DNA from: Herbaspirillum sp. ST 5-3
GTDB lineage: Bacteria > Pseudomonadota > Gammaproteobacteria > Burkholderiales > Burkholderiaceae_D
NCBI RefSeq assembly: GCF_004804275.1
Contig: NZ_STGI01000003.1
Location: 434,001-498,000, forward strand
Length of the DNA: 64,000 bases
Reading direction: 5' to 3'
The position numbers and the translations under genes are program-made. Numbering within the stretch: the stretch's first letter is position 1; each line of letters begins with the position of its first letter. The notes under the pieces are model-generated. The model was not told the origin of the DNA. It saw only the letters and a program-made list of their open reading frames with translations, and did no database searches. Below, piece by piece: positions 9,998-18,740 of this stretch.

Positions 9998-10825
9998 ATG
10001 ACCGATCAATTGAACGCTATATCGAAAACTGCCTATTACACATGCGCTCTTCGTGTCCTGGATACCCTTAGGCCGAATCCTATCTGTAATGACACTTACG
10101 CTGCGCGCTTTATGACCGAGGAGGGAAAGGCCATCTCGGCCCGGATTACCGCATCGCCAGGATCGCAGTCAGGAACAACCGCTCGGCACAGGATTATCGA
10201 TGACCTGTTGCGAGATACGCTGAAAGCCGATCCTAACACTGCCGTCGTTATCGTAGGTTGCGGTTTCGATACCCGTGCCTACCGCATCCCTGGCGGACAG
10301 TGGCATGAGATCGACGAATCACCTGTCATTGATCTTAAGAATAAGATACTTCCGACTTCGGAGTGCGGGAATACCTTGCGACGCATCGGTGTCGGATTCT
10401 CAAGCGAGTCTTTGGAGAGCCGCCTGCCATCAATTGATGGCTCGCTCAATATCGTGGTCATCGTCGAAGGCGTTTTTTACTATCTTACGGACGCTCAAAC
10501 AAACGCCACGTTATCGGCTTTGCGAAAGAAATATCCGAAACATACGCTTGTTTGCGATTTGATGGATCGCACTGTCGCAACTCGCTATTCGAAAGAAATC
10601 CGTCATGATATTGAGAAACTTGGGGCGAAATGGCTTTCCACGCCGAATGAGCCTGTTCACACAATTGAGAGAGCCGGCTATCGGCTACGATCATCGATAC
10701 TGGTCATTGAGAAGATTCTGGACTTCAAAAAGGCGGGTCGTATCGAACGTTTTCTAGCAAGGTTGTTACTGCCGAAGTTAATACGAGGAATAGGGGTGTA
10801 CGTATTCGAACCGGCTTCGGCTTAG
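9998..10825 (+). CDS. Leucine carboxyl methyltransferase-like SAM-dependent methyltransferase
   Basis: A 275-aa protein of the LCM/TIGR00027-like class. The SAM-binding motif is VVIVGCGFDTRAYRI, preceded by ARHRIIDDLL and followed by WHEIDESPVIDLK and the VVIVEGVFYYL segment. No signal or membrane segment is seen. These enzymes methylate carboxyl or hydroxyl groups of small molecules, polyketides or proteins; the substrate here is unknown. It follows an acyltransferase and shares its lower GC content. The sequence directly downstream is the debris of a recombinase gene, which suggests the island border is close. Confidence 0.8.
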   Translation: MTDQLNAISKTAYYTCALRVLDTLRPNPICNDTYAARFMTEEGKAISARITASPGSQSGTTARHRIIDDLLRDTLKADPNTAVVIVGCGFDTRAYRIPGGQWHEIDESPVIDLKNKILPTSECGNTLRRIGVGFSSESLESRLPSIDGSLNIVVIVEGVFYYLTDAQTNATLSALRKKYPKHTLVCDLMDRTVATRYSKEIRHDIEKLGAKWLSTPNEPVHTIERAGYRLRSSILVIEKILDFKKAGRIERFLARLLLPKLIRGIGVYVFEPASA

Positions 10826-10888
10826 ATCGAAAAAATGCAGGTATCTCGGCGAGTGCCAGCCGTAATGTAACGAGTCGTTTATTTAGGA

Positions 10889-11339
10889 GGCTGCGACCTG
10901 GTTTCCCTGCACGTCGGTGACATCTCGCAGGGTGGACGAGTGCTGCCTCGGGCAATCGTCATGCAGCAGAAGACGAAGCGTCCGGTGCAGTTCGAGATTA
11001 CAGAACAGACACGCAACGCGGTCACAGCGTGGATCGACCACGCTCACCTGACGGGCGATCAGTTCCTGTTTCCCAGTCGAATATAAAAATCACCCCATCT
11101 GTCGACATGCCAATACGCGAGGATTGTCGAATCGTGGGTGGTGTCCATCGGGCTGGCCCCAGGGCTGTATGGCACCCATTAGCATGCGCCGGACAAAGAC
11201 CACGCTCATTTACAGGAAAACAAAGAATCTGCGCGCAGTCCAACTTCTGTTGGGCCACATGAAGCTGGAGAGTACAGTGAGATACCTTGGCATCGAAGTC
11301 GACGATGCGCTTGAAATCGCCGAAGGCGTCGAGGTCTAA
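10889..11339 (+). pseudogene. C-terminal remnant of a tyrosine recombinase/integrase
   Basis: Translation from 10889 gives phage-integrase-like sequence (CDLVSLHVGDI, KTKRPVQFEITEQTR, GDQFLFPSR). It is interrupted by TAA at 11084-11086, then continues in the same frame (YARIVESWV, GLAPGLYGTH). At 11177-11180 one extra T shifts the frame, after which the last part reads SMRRTKTTLIYRKTKNLRAV and LLLGHMKLESTVRYLGIE, including the catalytic R, HxxR-like and Y region. The N-terminal half is missing. The gene cannot make an active enzyme. It is probably a relic of the mobile element that brought in part of region 1. Confidence 0.8.
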
Positions 11340-11378
11340 CGTACTGCCGGTAGGCTCCGAGGGTAATGGACGCTTAAC

Positions 11379-11397
11379 GGTCGATAGTGTTGAAAAA
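11379..11397 (+). repeat. Solitary IS1182-type end
   Basis: GGTCGATAGTGTTGAAAAA closely resembles the left end of the IS1182-family element at 5040 (GGCCGATGGTGTTGAAAT). No transposase or second end lies nearby, so this looks like a remnant left by deletion. The match is short and therefore uncertain. Confidence 0.4.
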
Positions 11398-11495
11398 TCC
11401 TCCGATCAATATCGAAAACCTCAGGTTGCGGAGCTAGCGATTCGGGGCACAAATTTGTTTAGGCAAAAAGCCGATGAATCTCATACTTCAGCGAC

Positions 11496-11783
11496 CTAGA
11501 GCGGCTTTCATATTAGTGCAGGGGGCGCGCAGCCCCGGGAACCGGTCGAGTGCAAGGCGCGGCGACGCGACGTAGCGGGCTCGGCGCCCCCGTGACTACG
11601 GCAAGGAGACGCAACACCGCAGGCGGCCGGTTCCCGGGGCTGCCCGAAGGGTTCGAGCCGGAAGGGCGCATCGCGGCGTTGCGTCGCTTGCTCAGGGGCT
11701 CACCCTGAGCGGCGCGCCGCGCCTTGCGCTGCATCCCTTCTGGCTCGAACGCGCCCCCTGCACTAATATGAAAGCCGCTCTAG
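11496..11783. repeat. 288-bp palindromic element with nested arms (MITE-like)
   Basis: The outer arms, 11496-11529 and 11750-11783, are a perfect 34-bp inverted repeat (beginning CTAGAGCGGCTTTCATATTA). Directly inside the left arm, 11530-11545 pairs perfectly with 11627-11642 (16 bp). Directly inside the right arm, 11735-11749 pairs with 11651-11665 (14 of 15). At the tip of the second inner arm, GCTCAGGG-GCTCA-CCCTGAGC forms another hairpin. A single strand could fold into a closed stem with two side arms. No convincing coding frame lies inside. Confidence 0.75.
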
Positions 11784-11850
11784 AATGGGGTGAACCCACC
11801 GTTTGCGCACGAGCGGTACCTTTAGGGCCGACGTGAATGGAAGGTTAAAG

Positions 11851-13554
11851 ATGGAACACAAGACTGACTCTCGTCCTCCCCGCCCGACGGATGCCGGCGC
11901 CGGACAACCTGCTCCCGCTCACCTTGGCGACATGCTTGATAGCTTGAGCGATGGATTCATGTCCATAGACAGGTCGTGGCGCTTCACCTATCTCAACCAT
12001 ACAGCTGAACAATACTTGCAGCAGAAGCGGGAAAACCTGCTCGGACGCGAGATATGGCAGTGTTTCCCGGACCTGGTAGGCTCCGACTACGCTCGCGTTT
12101 ATCGGCAGACGGCGGCAACTGGACGGCCCGGCCGGCACACTGACTATTACGCACCGCTCCTCACCTGGTTTGAGGTGCGCTCATTTGCCCACGACGATGG
12201 CATCACCGTACTCTTCCGCGACGTCTCAAGCGAACACGAGCACGAGGTGCAGCTGGAATTTGAAGCCAGTCACGACTACCTGACCGGATTGGCCAACCGG
12301 CGCAAGTGCATGGAAGTGCTGCCACGCGAGGTCGCCGAGGCTGCTTCCCCGGGCGTTACGCGTGGCGCTTCCCTGGCGGTGCTGTTTATCGACCTGGACC
12401 ATTTCAAGGAAGTCAACGACGCCTGCGGTCATGCGGTCGGCGATGGGCTGCTGCGCGACTTTGCGAAAAGGCTGCTCGCAATTCTCGAACCTGCTATTTT
12501 CGCGGCGCGTGTCGGGGGCGACAAGTTTGTTCTCTTGTTACGCAATACGACCGAAAGCGCAGCAGAAGCGTTCGCGCGCGCGGTGCTCAGGGAGTTCGCA
12601 ACGCCATTCGAAGCATGCGGAAGATCCGTCTCCCTGTCCGCCAGCATTGGTATCGCGCTGCTGAGAGAAGCACCGGAATCGGCCGAGACGCTGCTGAGTC
12701 ACGCCGACACGGCCATGTACGCAGCGAAGGCATCTGGTCGGTTTCAGGTGCGCATGTATGATGAAGCACTCGACCGGGGCATGCGTGACCGCCTTGCTTT
12801 GCGCATGGATCTTGGTGAGGCGTTTGCCGCGAACCAGTTCGAGCTTCATTTTCAGCCCCAGATAGCACTCGCGGACGCTTCCCCGGTCGGCGCCGAGGCG
12901 CTACTTCGCTGGCGTCATCCTGAACGAGGCTTGCTCACGCCGTTCGCATTCCTGGATGTGTTACTTGAGTCGCCCTTCGAAGAAGCCCTCGTCGACTGGC
13001 TGCTCAATGCAGTTTGCAAGCATATCGACGCATGGCGACGCCTGGGGGTGCCCATTCCGCGGATCAGCCTCAATTTGTCGGCTCGACAACTTCTGGGTGT
13101 GGGACTTGTAGATAAAATTCTCCGTATCGCGAGGGCACATGGCGTCTCCCCCGCAATGCTCGACATTGAAGTCACGGAGGACTCCTTGGTTAGCAATATC
13201 GAAAAGGCAACGTCGGTTCTTGCCGCGCTGAAGCAAGCTGGCATATCCACATCGCTGGACGACTTCGGCTCTGGATACTCCAGTCTCGGCTACTTGGTCC
13301 GATTGCCTATCGACACACTGAAGATCGACAGGTCGTTTGTCCAGGCGCTGGCCGATTCAGAGAAGGCATCGGCGGTCATCCGGGGCATTGTCGGTCTCGC
13401 CCGTTCGCTGGGCATGAAAACGGTCGCGGAAGGCGTTGAGAGCCAGCCCCAGGTCGCAGAGCTGAAGGACGTCGGATGCGATGTCATTCAGGGCTATCTA
13501 ATCAGCCGCCCACTTGAATCGGGCGCCTTTGCGGAATTCATGCTGCGTCTGTAA
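11851..13554 (+). CDS. PAS-GGDEF-EAL protein, GGDEF site degenerate
   Basis: A cytosolic protein of about 567 aa. It has an N-terminal PAS domain (about residues 25-130), a GGDEF domain in which the signature is GGDKF (222-226), and an EAL domain with EALLRW (E349), NLSARQL, DDFGSGYSSL and KIDRSFV. Lysine in place of the catalytic glutamate makes cyclase activity unlikely, whereas the EAL metal-binding residues look intact. The protein is therefore probably a c-di-GMP phosphodiesterase with a regulatory, perhaps GTP-binding, GGDEF domain. The ATG at 11851 is chosen for the GGAAGG site at 11839; a TTG at 11803 lacks one. It lies alone, just after the palindromic element. Confidence 0.9.
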   Translation: MEHKTDSRPPRPTDAGAGQPAPAHLGDMLDSLSDGFMSIDRSWRFTYLNHTAEQYLQQKRENLLGREIWQCFPDLVGSDYARVYRQTAATGRPGRHTDYYAPLLTWFEVRSFAHDDGITVLFRDVSSEHEHEVQLEFEASHDYLTGLANRRKCMEVLPREVAEAASPGVTRGASLAVLFIDLDHFKEVNDACGHAVGDGLLRDFAKRLLAILEPAIFAARVGGDKFVLLLRNTTESAAEAFARAVLREFATPFEACGRSVSLSASIGIALLREAPESAETLLSHADTAMYAAKASGRFQVRMYDEALDRGMRDRLALRMDLGEAFAANQFELHFQPQIALADASPVGAEALLRWRHPERGLLTPFAFLDVLLESPFEEALVDWLLNAVCKHIDAWRRLGVPIPRISLNLSARQLLGVGLVDKILRIARAHGVSPAMLDIEVTEDSLVSNIEKATSVLAALKQAGISTSLDDFGSGYSSLGYLVRLPIDTLKIDRSFVQALADSEKASAVIRGIVGLARSLGMKTVAEGVESQPQVAELKDVGCDVIQGYLISRPLESGAFAEFMLRL

Positions 13555-13941
13555 TAGTGTCAAACGGAAATTATGTTCGCGCGCAGTCGGCAGTGAGCGC
13601 CGACAAAGTGAATTGCCACCAGTCTCGTCGACCTATGGAAAGCGGTCATTCAATTTGGTGACTTGAGAGGCCGCTTTGGGTCGACTGAAGAAATAGTGGA
13701 AGTTCTAACTCCGGCTGATAGTGCAACAGAAGCAGCCGTTGTTCAAAGCCCTTATTTCACAAAGGTGCCATAAAAAAGGCTAATCATCAATTAACCCTTT
13801 CTCTCGTCCGGCTCTTAAGGACAGCTGCATTAGCTAGCGCCAACCTGTTGCACATTTGTCGCGCCAGTCGTCATTACTTTGGCGCCCTGTGTGCGTCGCG
13901 CACTCGGTTTGATGACCTTCTGTCTTGTTACGTGATGCTGC
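13555..13941. other. Intergenic stretch, no gene recognised
   Basis: It lies between convergent genes (EAL protein and a small minus-strand gene). I see no supported reading frame, RNA gene, repeat or clear terminator in these 387 bases. Confidence 0.5.
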
Positions 13942-14109
13942 TCATCGCCAGACGAGGTTGAACACTAGGTCGACGAGATACATCGAGCCGATTACCGCCG
14001 ATGGAGCGCCGATCACGAACATGAGCGCGTAGAAGCGATCCTGATTTCGTCCTTCGTCCGTGTGGCGAGGGTGAGCGTGATGTCCCGGACTGAACAGATG
14101 CAGTTTCAT
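13942..14109 (-). CDS. Small single-pass membrane protein (55 aa)
   Basis: A short frame starts with ATG at 14107-14109, preceded by AACGGGAGCAAGGCC, a good ribosome binding site. The product begins MKLHLFSPGHHAHPRHTDE, a His-rich cytosolic head. A basic stretch and one hydrophobic segment follow (about residues 27-52, YALMFVIGAPSAVIGSMYLV), ending in VWR. The His-rich head could bind metal, but this is only a possibility. It is on the same strand as, and 102 bp downstream of, the nitronate monooxygenase gene. No family was recognised. Confidence 0.5.
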   Translation of the reverse strand: MKLHLFSPGHHAHPRHTDEGRNQDRFYALMFVIGAPSAVIGSMYLVDLVFNLVWR

Positions 14110-14211
14110 GGCCTTGCTCCCGTTGCTTTATTCCTGTCTGCAACTTGAGTATAGGAGCACGTTTTTCGAGCACAAGCTTGGCGCCACGAAAGCTTGATAT
14201 AGCACCGTATG

Positions 14212-15261
14212 TCAGACTGGCAAGGCCAGCTTTGCGGCAAGCTGGCGCGTCAGTTCCGCCGCGGGAATTGCCTTGCATCCAGTAGCATTCTGTCCGCTCC
14301 ACAGCGGAGAAAAATCACCCGATCCCTGGCCTTCCGCCTTGGCGCGCAAAGGTGCAACGGCGGAAGTTGCAAGTGGAAACGGCGGTGCTTCGGGGGCCAT
14401 CGGTCCCACTTCCCGGATGATGCGATTCACGATGCCGCGCGCCGGGCGTCCGCTGAAGATGTTGGTCACTGCGGTGTGGCGCGCCGCTTCGCTGGACAAG
14501 GCGGCGCGATAAACTTCACTGGTCGTTGCTTCGGGACAAAGCAGGTAGGCCGTCCCAAGCTGCACGCCGGCGGCGCCCATCGCCATGGCTGCCGCAACGC
14601 CTTCGGCATCCGCGATTCCGCCGGCCGCGATCACTGGCAATCGGACCGCTCGCACCAGCTGGCGCAGCAATGCGAAGGTTCCCATCTGCGTCGTCATATC
14701 CTCGGTGAGGAACATGCCGCGATGCCCGCCGGCTTCCAGGCCCTGCGCGATGATGGCATCCACGCCGCGTGCCTCCAGCCAGCGCGCTTCTTCCACCGTC
14801 GTTGCGGAGGAAAGAATCTTTGCGCCGCAGCGCCGCGCGCGTTCGAGCAGTGCATCCGTCGGCAGGCCGAAATGGAAACTCACCACCGCCGGCTTGCATT
14901 CATCCAGCACCTCGGCTGCGGCTTCGCTGAATGGCTGTCGGCCGGGGCCCGTCGGAATGCTGTCGGGATCGATGCCGAATTCCTTGTAATAGGGCGCAAG
15001 CCGGGCGCGCCAGCGTGTCTCGTATTCCGGCCTGGCTTCGGGCGGCGTATGACAGAAAAAATTGACATTGAACGGCTTGTCGGTCTGCGCCCGGATGGCG
15101 GCGATTTCCTTGCGCATCGCATCCGTGCTCAGCAATGCGCAGGGCAGGGAGCCGAGGCCGCCCGCGCCGGAAACGGCGGCGGCCAGTGCGCTGCCTTGCG
15201 AACCGGCCATCGGGGCTTGAATGATCGGCAGGGCGATGCCCAGGAGCGTTTGCAGATTCAT
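14212..15261 (-). CDS. Nitronate monooxygenase (2-nitropropane dioxygenase family)
   Basis: A 349-aa FMN-dependent TIM-barrel enzyme. Recognisable parts are the N-terminal PIIQAPMAGSQGS, NVNFFCHTPP, the QGLEAGGHRG motif with the probable catalytic histidine, PVIAAGGIAD, GAAGVQLGTAYLLCPEA and the C-terminal SGQNATGCKAIPAAE. Such enzymes oxidise alkyl nitronates, for example propionate 3-nitronate, to protect the cell from nitro toxins. Length and motifs are complete. It is on the minus strand, 164 bp downstream of the MORN kinase; there is no sign that the two are functionally connected. Confidence 0.9.
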   Translation of the reverse strand: MNLQTLLGIALPIIQAPMAGSQGSALAAAVSGAGGLGSLPCALLSTDAMRKEIAAIRAQTDKPFNVNFFCHTPPEARPEYETRWRARLAPYYKEFGIDPDSIPTGPGRQPFSEAAAEVLDECKPAVVSFHFGLPTDALLERARRCGAKILSSATTVEEARWLEARGVDAIIAQGLEAGGHRGMFLTEDMTTQMGTFALLRQLVRAVRLPVIAAGGIADAEGVAAAMAMGAAGVQLGTAYLLCPEATTSEVYRAALSSEAARHTAVTNIFSGRPARGIVNRIIREVGPMAPEAPPFPLATSAVAPLRAKAEGQGSGDFSPLWSGQNATGCKAIPAAELTRQLAAKLALPV

Positions 15262-15425
15262 CTGACAGTCCTTGTGAAGTGTTCAGGAGGATTGTTTCGC
15301 GCAGGAGGTGCGGCGCAGCGTTCATCCTTGTCGATGATATCGCTTTTGCAAGAGAGGCGTGCGCGCCCGCACCGGTGCACGCCTTTCGACGTCAAGCCCG
15401 CTTGTCGCTGCGCTTATCGCTGCGC

Positions 15426-18164
15426 TTATCGCGTTTCGCTGACCATCGGTGAGGCAGACGATCCACCTTGCTTTTCTTCCGCGCCGCGCGAGCGTGCTGC
15501 TGCCGCATCTCTGGCAGCGCGCAAGGCGTTCTCGGAAAACACCAGTTTGCCGTTGTCGGTGCGCTTGTCGTCGCGGAACTCGCCTTCCCAGTAGCTGCCG
15601 TTGGCCCAGGTGTAACGACCCTGGCCCTGGCTCTTGCCGCGCACCCATTCGCCGCTGTAGACGTCGCCGCTCTTGAAACGGGTGGTGCCATGGCCGTGCG
15701 GAACACCGTCCTTGACCTCGCCTTCATAGCGGCTGCCATCGGCAAACACGATGGTGCCTTTGCCGTTCGGCATGTCGCGCGCCCATTCGCCGCTGTAGCG
15801 CTGGCCGTTGGTCCAGATGAATTTGCCTTGTCCTTCCTTCTTGCCGCGCACCAGCGTGCCCTCGTATTGATTGCCGTTGGTCCAGACTACCTTGCCGGTG
15901 CCGGACACGACGCCGGTCTTCGGGTCGGAGGTGAAATCGCCGGTCAGCACGGTCTTGTCATCCATCGTGAGCGTCTTCTTGCCGGAACTGCGCGGCTCGG
16001 GTTTTGGTGCCGCCTCGGGCGCCTGCCTCGGCGGCGCAGTAACGCTCGATTCCGACGGCTTGATGCTGGCCAGCTTGTCTGCCTTCTCAGGCGCTTTCGC
16101 TTGCTCCGTCGCTTGCGGTTTCGGCATGGCCGGAGGTGGCGTGGCGGCGGACTCCTCGACTTGTTCGGCACGCTTGATGCTGGCCAGCTTGTCCCTTGCG
16201 GCTGGCGCGTAGCGTCCCGCTGGATAAACGTTCAGATAGGCTTCGTAGGCGGGCGCGGCGTTGATGCCCGTCGCTGTCTTCCAGAGATCTTCCTCGGCCG
16301 GGGAAGAACCTGATTTGGCGCTGGATGGCGCGACTGCGTCCGACGTTGCCGGCGTCTCCTTCGGCTTTGCCTGCTCCGGGGCAGGCGATGTGTTCGACGG
16401 TTCGCTCAATGCGACTTTCGGCTGCCTGCTCTCCAGCCGGCGTCGCGCGGCGGCGGCATGGCGGCCTTTCGGGTAGGCGTCGAGATACTTTTCATAGGCG
16501 CTCGATGTGTCGGATGCATCGGCTTCCTGCCAGAGTTCCCGCTCGGACGGCGGGCGTGGGGGCGCGGCTGGCGCGCGGCTCGATGCAGGCAACTCCGCTT
16601 CTTTTCTTCCCGAATCTGTCGCGGCGATCTGCGGAGCGCGCGCCGGTGTTCTGGCCGTCGGTGCAGGTGATATCGGCGACGCCGACGGTGGCGATGATGC
16701 CGACGGTAGCGGCGATGCATTCGCGCTTGCCTGGCTTGCCGGTTCTTCCTCAGGGACTTCGCTGGCGCCCGAGGATTGCATCGTCGTGCCGGACGATGCA
16801 GCGGTGGTCGGGCCGGACAGTTCGCGCCAGGGCTGATGCGTGCCCAGATAGACGCCCGACGCGATTCCGGCGGTGAGCAGCAATCCGAGCACCAGCCATG
16901 CGGGCTTGTCGCGCTGCGGCCCGCTTTCCACCGTCCGGTTCAGGCCCCAGGCTTGCTGCCATTTGCCATCGGACGGCGCGGCGGGGGCAGGGTCGGCTTC
17001 CCGTTCCGGCTCCGGTGCGGGATCGAGGCGCGGCTCCGTCCTCGGTCTGTTGCCGGATCTGATGCCTGGCGCGACGGGCGGTTCCGTGGCGTGTTTTTCC
17101 TCGGCCCTGGCTGCCGGTGGCGGGTTTGGCTTTTGTTCGGCGATGCGCGTCGTGCGCACCGCGGTCGTGTCCCATTGCGACGTCACGCGGGGCAGGGTGC
17201 GCGGCACGGTTTCCATGATGTCGAGCGCGCGGCGCAATTCCTCGATCGAGCGGAAGCGCTGTTCCGGCTTCACCGACAAGGCCTTGTCCAGCACGGCGAG
17301 GAAGCCGGGGCTGTAACGGCCTTTGCCGGCTTCGCGCGCCGGCACCAGTTCATCATGCACCATGCGCGCAACCGCCGGTGGCGGTGCCTTGCCGGTGATC
17401 AGGAAGTAGACCACGGCGGCGAGTGCATAAATGTCGGTCCACGCGCCCTGGCGCAGGCCGGCAATGTCCGCATACTGCTCGATTGGTGCGAAGCCGGGTT
17501 TCAGGATCACGGTCAGGCATTGGGTCAGGTCGCCGATCACGCGGCGCGCAGCGCCGAAGTCGAGCAGCAGCGGACGGCCGTCTTTCAGCAGCAGGATGTT
17601 GTCGGGCGCGATGTCGCGATGCAGGCATTGCGCGCGGTGGATGGTGTCGATCGCATCGAACAGGTCGGCCAGCAGCAGCCGGATCCACGGCTCGCTTGGC
17701 GTGATGCGGCGTTCCTTCAGGGCGCGCTTGAGGGTGATGCCTTCGTAGAACGGCATCACCATGTAGGCGGTGCCGTTGCCTTCCCAGAAGCGATGCACCT
17801 TGACCAGCGACGGCGAATCGAATTGCGCCAGCATGCGCGCTTCGTTGATGAAGCTCTTCAGACCGGCCGTAAACGTGGCGGCGTTATGCTGCGAACGGAC
17901 GGTGACGGCCATGCTGGTGGTGCGCGTTGCCAGGCCGGACGGCATGTATTCCTTCAGCGCGACATGACGTTCCAGCGAATGGTCATAGGCCAGGTACACG
18001 ATACCGAAACCGCCTTCGCCGATCAGGTCGAGAATTTCGAATTCGCCGAGGTGCGTCCCGACCGGCAGAACGTTGACGCTCTGGTCCGGGTCGCTGTTCG
18101 GAGCCGGCCTGAACGGCATTCTCCGCGTGCGCACCATCGTCTTGTCATTGTCTTCTTTCGTCAT
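15426..18164 (-). CDS. Membrane Ser/Thr protein kinase with C-terminal MORN repeats
   Basis: 912 aa. The Hanks-type kinase domain (about 40-310) has the glycine loop GEGGFG, the lysine in HVALKEYMP, a catalytic loop HRDIAPDN (the usual K-P-E is I-A-P-D, so the phosphate-contacting lysine is replaced) and DFGAAR. A Pro/Ala-rich linker follows, then one transmembrane helix (LVLGLLLTAGIASGVYLG, about 425-445). The presumably periplasmic part has two SAYEKYLDAYPKGR-type segments shared with the caspase-like protein at 25-27 kb. About five MORN repeats (about 760-880, for example YSGEWARDMPNGKG) end the chain. It probably transmits phosphorylation within the region 2 system. The PP2C gene upstream on the same strand is the natural antagonist. 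Confidence 0.9.
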   Translation of the reverse strand: MTKEDNDKTMVRTRRMPFRPAPNSDPDQSVNVLPVGTHLGEFEILDLIGEGGFGIVYLAYDHSLERHVALKEYMPSGLATRTTSMAVTVRSQHNAATFTAGLKSFINEARMLAQFDSPSLVKVHRFWEGNGTAYMVMPFYEGITLKRALKERRITPSEPWIRLLLADLFDAIDTIHRAQCLHRDIAPDNILLLKDGRPLLLDFGAARRVIGDLTQCLTVILKPGFAPIEQYADIAGLRQGAWTDIYALAAVVYFLITGKAPPPAVARMVHDELVPAREAGKGRYSPGFLAVLDKALSVKPEQRFRSIEELRRALDIMETVPRTLPRVTSQWDTTAVRTTRIAEQKPNPPPAARAEEKHATEPPVAPGIRSGNRPRTEPRLDPAPEPEREADPAPAAPSDGKWQQAWGLNRTVESGPQRDKPAWLVLGLLLTAGIASGVYLGTHQPWRELSGPTTAASSGTTMQSSGASEVPEEEPASQASANASPLPSASSPPSASPISPAPTARTPARAPQIAATDSGRKEAELPASSRAPAAPPRPPSERELWQEADASDTSSAYEKYLDAYPKGRHAAAARRRLESRQPKVALSEPSNTSPAPEQAKPKETPATSDAVAPSSAKSGSSPAEEDLWKTATGINAAPAYEAYLNVYPAGRYAPAARDKLASIKRAEQVEESAATPPPAMPKPQATEQAKAPEKADKLASIKPSESSVTAPPRQAPEAAPKPEPRSSGKKTLTMDDKTVLTGDFTSDPKTGVVSGTGKVVWTNGNQYEGTLVRGKKEGQGKFIWTNGQRYSGEWARDMPNGKGTIVFADGSRYEGEVKDGVPHGHGTTRFKSGDVYSGEWVRGKSQGQGRYTWANGSYWEGEFRDDKRTDNGKLVFSENALRAARDAAAARSRGAEEKQGGSSASPMVSETR

Positions 18165-18740
18165 AGGAATCTACCGATTTTTAAGGCGCTGCATTCGGCC
18201 GCGGCCGCTAAAGCATGTACTGCCGCATGCCCTGCCGGATTGCCGCAGCGGCGAACGCGGCTTGCAGAAGCACCGCCGTTTCTAGCAGCTTTAGTGCCAG
18301 AGCGTGAAATCCATCGAGCCGCGAAGCGTGAACGGATTCCGATGCGCGCCGCGCCGCGAAATAGCAGGGTGGACGGGTTTTTCACATACTTTGGTCGCGT
18401 ATGCGGCGCTGCCGATCCGGCGCAGCTGGCCGGCGAGTGCCGGTTTTTGCACGACACTGCCGAACGCTTGTTTATCAGAGTGTTGGAAAACGCGCGACAT
18501 GCCGCTTGCCGGCATCCATCCAGATCGCATTGTTGGAAAGAATCTGCGCCCGTCTTGCGGGCAATGGGATTGCCTGTCTGCGCGTACATGCCATGTGCCC
18601 CTGAGGGAGCCTGACCAGTGTCCTTTTGGCGTGCGCCAAAAGGACACTGGTCAGGCTCTGACATGATCGTCGGATTATGCGGACAGGGATTGATCTGAAT
18701 CGCAATTTGAGCGATTTGTCGGCGCGTGGGCCACAAGGCA
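18165..18740. other. Intergenic region between kinase and phosphatase genes
   Basis: 576 bases without a supported gene. The only clear structure is the 52-bp palindrome listed separately. Both flanking genes are on the minus strand, so the kinase promoter probably lies in this stretch. Confidence 0.5.
18607..18658. repeat. 52-bp perfect palindrome
   Basis: A 25-bp arm at 18607-18631 (starts GAGCCTGACCAGTGTCCTTT) is followed by two bases and its exact complement at 18634-18658. No T-tract follows on either strand, so it is not a standard intrinsic terminator. It may be a dispersed palindromic repeat, a protein-binding site or the relic of a small transposable element. Confidence 0.75.

Noticed and set aside
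11496-11783. Nested palindrome as a retron ncRNA or an integron attC array
   Set aside because: There is no reverse transcriptase, no integron integrase and no series of cassettes nearby; the broken recombinase is of the general phage type.
15408-15431. Short tandem repeat (TCGCTGCGCTTA type, two copies) at the end of the MORN kinase gene
   Set aside because: Only two copies; too small to claim a function.
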